64,000 nucleotides of DNA from Euglena gracilis (Eukaryota > Euglenida > Euglenophyceae > Euglenales): contig CP154955.1 of the NCBI GenBank assembly GCA_039621445.1, positions 53,163,384 to 53,227,383 on the forward strand, in the 5' to 3' direction. Position numbers and translations under genes: made by a program. Of this stretch, positions 61,573-64,000 are shown piece after piece (position 1 is the first letter of the stretch; the number at the start of each line of letters is the position of its first letter). Below the pieces are notes generated by a model. It did not search any database. It was not told the DNA's origin and was given only the letters and a program-made list of their open reading frames with translations.

Positions 61573-64000
61573 GGGCTTTGCCCGATTTCCTTACTGGACC
61601 AGGCCAGCAAGGACACAGGCAAGGCCGTGAGATAGAGGAACATACACCAGGAAAGCATATCTTGGGTCTGCTTCTCCATCACAAGGTAAAAAACCAGAAA
61701 GGGAAGGAAGGAAGAGAGGGGAACCCAAAAAACCCAAAACGCGCAAAAGAGGTTACCCGCTTATGCGGCTACCTACTTATTGCGGTAAAGGGGTGAAAGT
61801 GGAAGAGCCCGCTTACAAAGTGGGGCTGGAAGGTTTTCATTCCAGAAAGTCCCATCCACCCCGTTTGGGGTGTGCCTATGGCACTTTGGGTGGTCTCATT
61901 CCATGATCAGAAAACGAATTCTCGGGTGGGTGTGGAAGGAGGGGGCTCCTGGCCAGTCATACCTGACCAGGGAAGAAAGCCTATTTACAAAACCAACTGC
62001 CGGCGACAGCGATTTTGCCCGGGGGAGGAAAGGGGAGAGGAGTTGGGGCGGCTGGTCTAAAGACCTTTCAAAGAATTTTTGCTGTCTGGCAGTAGTCTTA
62101 TGGGGGCCTTAAGGCCGAAAAGTAACAAGTTGGCCTAATTATTGCGGTGTGCGCGCTGTACGCTGTGCGTCTTCTTACTGCGGCATATACCGCTTTGAAG
62201 TCTTCACAGTGCAACGCGAGCACGATGTTGTCGATGGGTTATCCCCAGAGGCGTATACCTCATGATAGTGGGCAATAGCCCTAAAAACTGTAGATTTGGC
62301 ATTTGTGCCTTGGGTGTGCAGCCTGTAGGCTGAAGGGTTGGCGTTAGCCAAAATAATGGGGGGTAGGCTTTATCGCCCAGAAACATTGCCTTGCGGAATA
62401 TGCATGGCACAAAAATACTACTGGGTGTATTCCCGAATCAAAAAAATTCGGCATATTGCCAAAAAGATCATATTGAGGTGTACAACCGCAGAAAAAAATG
62501 CGGAATTGTGGCAGGCTGCTGCCAATTCACAGAACAACTGTGGTTGGTGTGGCTTATACCACTTTGAAAAACCGCAAATGAACTGTGAATGCACATAAAA
62601 GGATGGAACATTGTTCCAGTGCGGTGAAATTCATCACAAAAAGCTGGATATGAGCATTTTTCAGCTATGGTTCTTAGAAACCTTGCAGAATGACACCATT
62701 GGTGTTGCACATGATGACCATTGGGTCCTCCGAATTATATCGGTAAGGAGGACCCAATGACTAAAGTGGGGGGGGGTGGGGCAAGAATGCCGTTAGTGTG
62801 GTAAGCAGAAAAAAATACTGCAAAAATGACAAACTCTCATCATTGGTGACTATGCCACTGAGAAATACTGACTTTTATCAGTCTTTTAGGGAAATCCCTA
62901 TCAGGATTTAGGGCAAAAATGCAGATTCTGCGTCTAGAGTTGCATTTTTGTAACCAAAAGTGCAACTTCGTTAAATTTTGAGTCATTTAAGACTGCATAT
63001 TTGCCAAGTGCACATAGTGCTTGTTGAGAGTGTCCAATAACACTGCATGTTTGTTGTTGTATAGATTTTGGGATTTGGGTGTCTAATAACACCACATCAC
63101 CCAAAAAGCTGTAAAATTGTGTAAAATATTGCAAAAAGCAAAAATACGTTTGAAAATACAAGTAAAACATGTCTATGACATCTTGAGCAAGGAAAAATTG
63201 CCATTATCAGCATATCCCTTTGCATTCCATTCTGGCATAGTGCCTCAAGATCACTCCCATTAGGGATATGAGTGCCAGAATAGGGAAAAATTACCAAAAA
63301 TTGCAGAAAACCAATGATTTAAATGAAAATTTGCACATAAGTGCTCCTAAAAATGATTCTAGTGAGTCGAAATGGCTCCAAATCGTGGGCTATAGCCCTC
63401 TGAACTGTACCAGGCCTAATAGCCCATACAGAGGTGGCAATGGGCAGAATGCTGCCAAAGGTACTAAAAAATGGCCATTAGCCCATCTGGTAACCAATGG
63501 TAATTAGCCATCAGAAACGATGTTGGGAACAGTATAGAAGCCTTTCAGGCTGATTTGCCAGTCTGGTACACGATCGTACAAGATCTGGCCCAAAATTTGG
63601 CTTTTGGTCAGATTGGCTTGGCTTAATTCAATTGTTCACGATCTCCTCAAATAAGAGTACCGTGCAGAGTTACAGCGATCTGTTTGCACCGCTGGACGGC
63701 TCATCCAACGAGCTTTCGAATGAGGGGTAACATGGCCTATCGGCCAGCTACAGGCGCTGAGATACGTCTTTGATCTTTTGCCTGTGTGAGTGAGCTTTTG
63801 CTATAAGCTCCCATAATTTATTCTACAAAGACAACTTTTGGTTTCTATCTCATACGCACTACTACATACAGTCAAAACCTCATGGTACGAGGTGCCAGAA
63901 ATTTTGAAGCTTTTGTGGTGGTTTTGAGGCTATGCCAAAGTGACAGTTATGCAAATCTGCATAAAACTAGCCTATTTGGCTTGTTTTGGCCAATTCAGCC
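61573..64000 (-). other. E5' non-coding region
   Basis: Counterpart of E5 43,975-46,452. No gene is seen. It contains the conserved 3' region (about 61,600-62,120) and the tandem hairpin area (one unit kept near 62,725-62,770). Confidence 0.75.

Larger units (their letters stand above)
61152..64000 (-). mobile_element. E5': second E5-family copy, inverted, cut by window end
   Basis: Read on the minus strand this is the 3' end of an E5-type element: it matches 43,975-46,883 in reverse along its whole length, with small differences. It has a 3' LTR, a polypurine tract and the shared non-coding region. It thus forms a 2.9-kb inverted repeat with E5, 15 kb apart. The gag and the 5' LTR are beyond 64,000. 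Confidence 0.9.

Overview
This window looks like eukaryotic nuclear DNA made almost entirely of nested LTR retrotransposons of the Ty3/gypsy chromodomain type. I recognise no host gene, rRNA, tRNA gene or CRISPR. The organism cannot be named from the sequence. A TE-dense algal or protist genome fits best, because cytosine-methyltransferase-bearing retrotransposons like the two here have been described in dinoflagellates and streptophyte algae. Nearly every coding region carries stops or frameshifts, so most entries are pseudogenes of mobile elements.

Layout. E1 is a GC-rich element on the + strand, split into a left piece (1-642) and a right piece (52,095-59,701). It is split inside its gag coiled coil by E2, an AT-richer minus-strand element (LTRs 643-1,508 and 51,240-52,094, 4-bp duplication AGGA). 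Removing 643-52,098 restores the E1 gag reading frame. Three + strand elements lie inside E2: E3 (2,704-16,642), E4 (19,845-35,473, duplication ATCAA) and E5 (38,192-46,883, duplication GCAGC). E4 interrupts the E2 RNase H gene at its first catalytic Asp, and E5 interrupts the E2 methyltransferase just before its PC motif. E3 carries a further insert (about 6,805-8,155) with a DIRS-like RT fragment. At the right edge a second copy of the E5 family (61,152 to beyond 64,000) lies inverted. LTR divergence, counted by eye, agrees with the nesting: E2 about 6-7% (partial comparison), E4 5.4%, E3 about 5%, E5 2.6%.

Two element clades are present. Clade I (E1, E2) has the order coiled coil - Gag - RRM-like domain - C5 cytosine methyltransferase - protease - RT - RNase H - integrase - chromodomain. 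E2 has in addition a DIRS/DAM-like 'NPPW' domain before the protease and a cysteine-rich ORF after the chromodomain. Clade II (E3, E4, E5) has LTRs that begin TGTGTACC and end GTACACT, an initiator-tRNA-like PBS, a very long coiled-coil Gag, and in E3 and E4 about 5 kb of extra coding sequence after the chromodomain (ORF3, roughly 1,600-1,800 codons). ORF3 is conserved between the two copies and I cannot assign it to a known family. E5 keeps an intact 931-codon gag but has about 3.5 kb of non-coding sequence in place of pol, and the inverted E5' copy shares that sequence, so E5 is a multicopy non-autonomous family.

The most unusual signals are the methyltransferases inside retrotransposon polyproteins, the giant ORF3, arrays of short tetraloop hairpins in the clade II leaders and gag (UUCG loops in E3, TATY loops in E5), and a duplicated LTR-end/PBS junction in E4 and E5.
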